From positions 1-5,405 of the forward strand of contig SLNF01000080.1 of the NCBI GenBank assembly GCA_007133145.1: a DNA stretch of 5,405 bases, in the 5' to 3' direction. This document shows positions 4,610 to 5,405 of the stretch, piece by piece. The number at the start of each line of letters is the position of its first letter. The first letter of the stretch is position 1. The position numbers and the translations under genes were made by a program. Under the pieces are notes generated by a model. The model was not told where the DNA came from and ran no database searches. It worked only from the letters and a program-made list of their open reading frames with translations. This stretch comes from Nitriliruptorales bacterium. GTDB lineage: Bacteria > Actinomycetota > Nitriliruptoria > Euzebyales > Egibacteraceae.

Positions 4610-5405
4610 GCGGCCGCGACCCTGGCGGCGCCTACCCGCCGGGTGTGCCGGGGAGCTACCCCGCGCCGTCGGTGCCGGCGACACGGATGCTCGACGACGC
4701 CGCGCAGGACTTCCCCGACACCGACGCCATCGACGTCGCCGGTCACCGGCTCAGCTACCGAGAGGTGCTCGAGCACGTCGACCGCCTCGCGACGGTGCTC
4801 GCCGACGCCGGTGTCGCGCCCGGCGACCGCGTGGCCACGCTCCTGCCGACCGGGCCGGCGCTGCTCATCACCGCCTTCGCGACCTGGCGTCTCGCCGCGG
4901 TCTGCGTCGTCCTCGAGCCGGGTCTGGGGGGCGCGGCCACCGCCGAGGTGGTCGAGCGCCACCGCAGCCGTGTCGTCGTCGCCGAGCCCGCGGCCTACGA
5001 CGACCTCGCTTCCCAGCGGGCCGCGCTGCCGTCGGTCGAGCGCGTCCTCGTCGCCGCCGCCGCGGAGTTCCAGCCCTTCCCGCGCAACCTGCACCCGGCC
5101 GAGCGCTGGTCGCCGCTGCGGGCACGCCGTGAGCGCGCGGGCCGCTTCAAGGAGGCGATCCGCCGCACCGCGGCCGAGGTCGGGCAGGCCCCGTTGCCGG
5201 GTGAGGCCACCGCCGTGGTGCTCGACGGGGTCGCGCTGTCGCATGACGTCCTCGTCTCCGCGGCCTTCGCGCTGCGGTTGTGGGTGCCCGACGTCCGTGC
5301 GGGCGGCGAGACCCTCCTGCTCGCGGTGCCACTGTCACGGCCGCTCGGGCTCGCCGCCGCCCTCGGGCTCGGCGTCCTCGCGGCGGCGACCCTCGCCCTG
5401 CCCCC
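4606..5405 (+). CDS. ANL-superfamily acyl-CoA ligase-like protein lacking the ATP-binding loop (3' partial)
   Basis: The frame is open from GTG 4606 to the window end (266 residues shown). It resembles the N-domain of long-chain fatty acid-CoA ligases: an N-terminal YPPGVP segment (residues 10-15) typical of that family, RMLDDAAQDFPDTDAI, HRLSYREVLEHVDRLA (47-62), GVAPGDRVATLLPTGP, and WRLAAVCVVLEPG (94-106, motif A2 region). A charged segment (FPRNLHP...RFKEAIRR) corresponds to the family insertion. The GTG start is preferred over ATG 4687 because the YPPGVP segment lies before that ATG. Oddly, where family members have YTGGTTGxPKG (motif A3) the protein reads AVVLD-GVALSHDVL (residues 203-215), with the whole loop absent. 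Motif A4 (PLFHxxG) reads PLSRPLG (242-248). It is therefore probably catalytically dead as an adenylating enzyme, or has another role. It is coupled to the 47-aa gene by a GTGA overlap. Confidence 0.85.
   Translation, partial: MSGRDPGGAYPPGVPGSYPAPSVPATRMLDDAAQDFPDTDAIDVAGHRLSYREVLEHVDRLATVLADAGVAPGDRVATLLPTGPALLITAFATWRLAAVCVVLEPGLGGAATAEVVERHRSRVVVAEPAAYDDLASQRAALPSVERVLVAAAAEFQPFPRNLHPAERWSPLRARRERAGRFKEAIRRTAAEVGQAPLPGEATAVVLDGVALSHDVLVSAAFALRLWVPDVRAGGETLLLAVPLSRPLGLAAALGLGVLAAATLALP

Noticed and set aside
4519..5244. 241-codon minus-strand open frame
   Set aside because: It is opposite the ANL gene, whose + strand frame matches acyl-CoA ligases; the minus frame is Arg/Gly/Asp-rich without family features.

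Overview
The window is very GC-rich, with codon third positions almost all G or C. It carries the gene order known near the replication origin of Actinobacteria (Actinomycetota): gyrA, a DUF3566 membrane protein, tRNA-Ile(GAU), a DLW-39-type micro-protein and tRNA-Ala(UGC). Everything convincing lies on the + strand. The class cannot be fixed from the sequence; a deep-branching high-GC actinobacterium (for example Nitriliruptoria/Euzebya-like) is a guess.

Layout. Positions 2-1321 hold the C-terminal half of GyrA: the end of the core coiled coil and a complete six-bladed C-terminal domain. A DUF3566 two-helix membrane protein follows 21 nt later. A probable promoter then precedes a compact tRNA block (tRNA-Ile, a 38-aa membrane micro-protein, tRNA-Ala), with only 21-27 nt between genes. 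Next is a 122-aa two-helix membrane protein with a cytosolic-type zinc ribbon (CxxC...HC). Positions 2691-2967 are non-coding and contain several inverted repeats, one of them DnaA-box-like.

The last part is a tightly coupled operon. A DUF881 coiled-coil membrane protein, a class E sortase, a 47-aa single-helix membrane protein and an ANL-superfamily (acyl-CoA ligase-like) protein follow each other with ATGA, GTGA and GTGA stop/start overlaps. The DUF881-sortase pair belongs to the envelope and division neighbourhood often found here. The ANL protein is not the usual next gene (trpG/pabA and the pknA/pknB cluster are common there).

The most interesting observation concerns that ANL protein. 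It aligns well with long-chain acyl-CoA ligases from its N-terminus through the N-domain, but the nucleotide phosphate-binding loop (motif A3) is cleanly missing, and the A4 aromatic/His motif is replaced. It therefore looks like an intact, translated pseudoenzyme tied to a sortase operon. The 47-aa membrane protein between the two, and the interlaced inverted repeats upstream of the operon, are the other points worth following.
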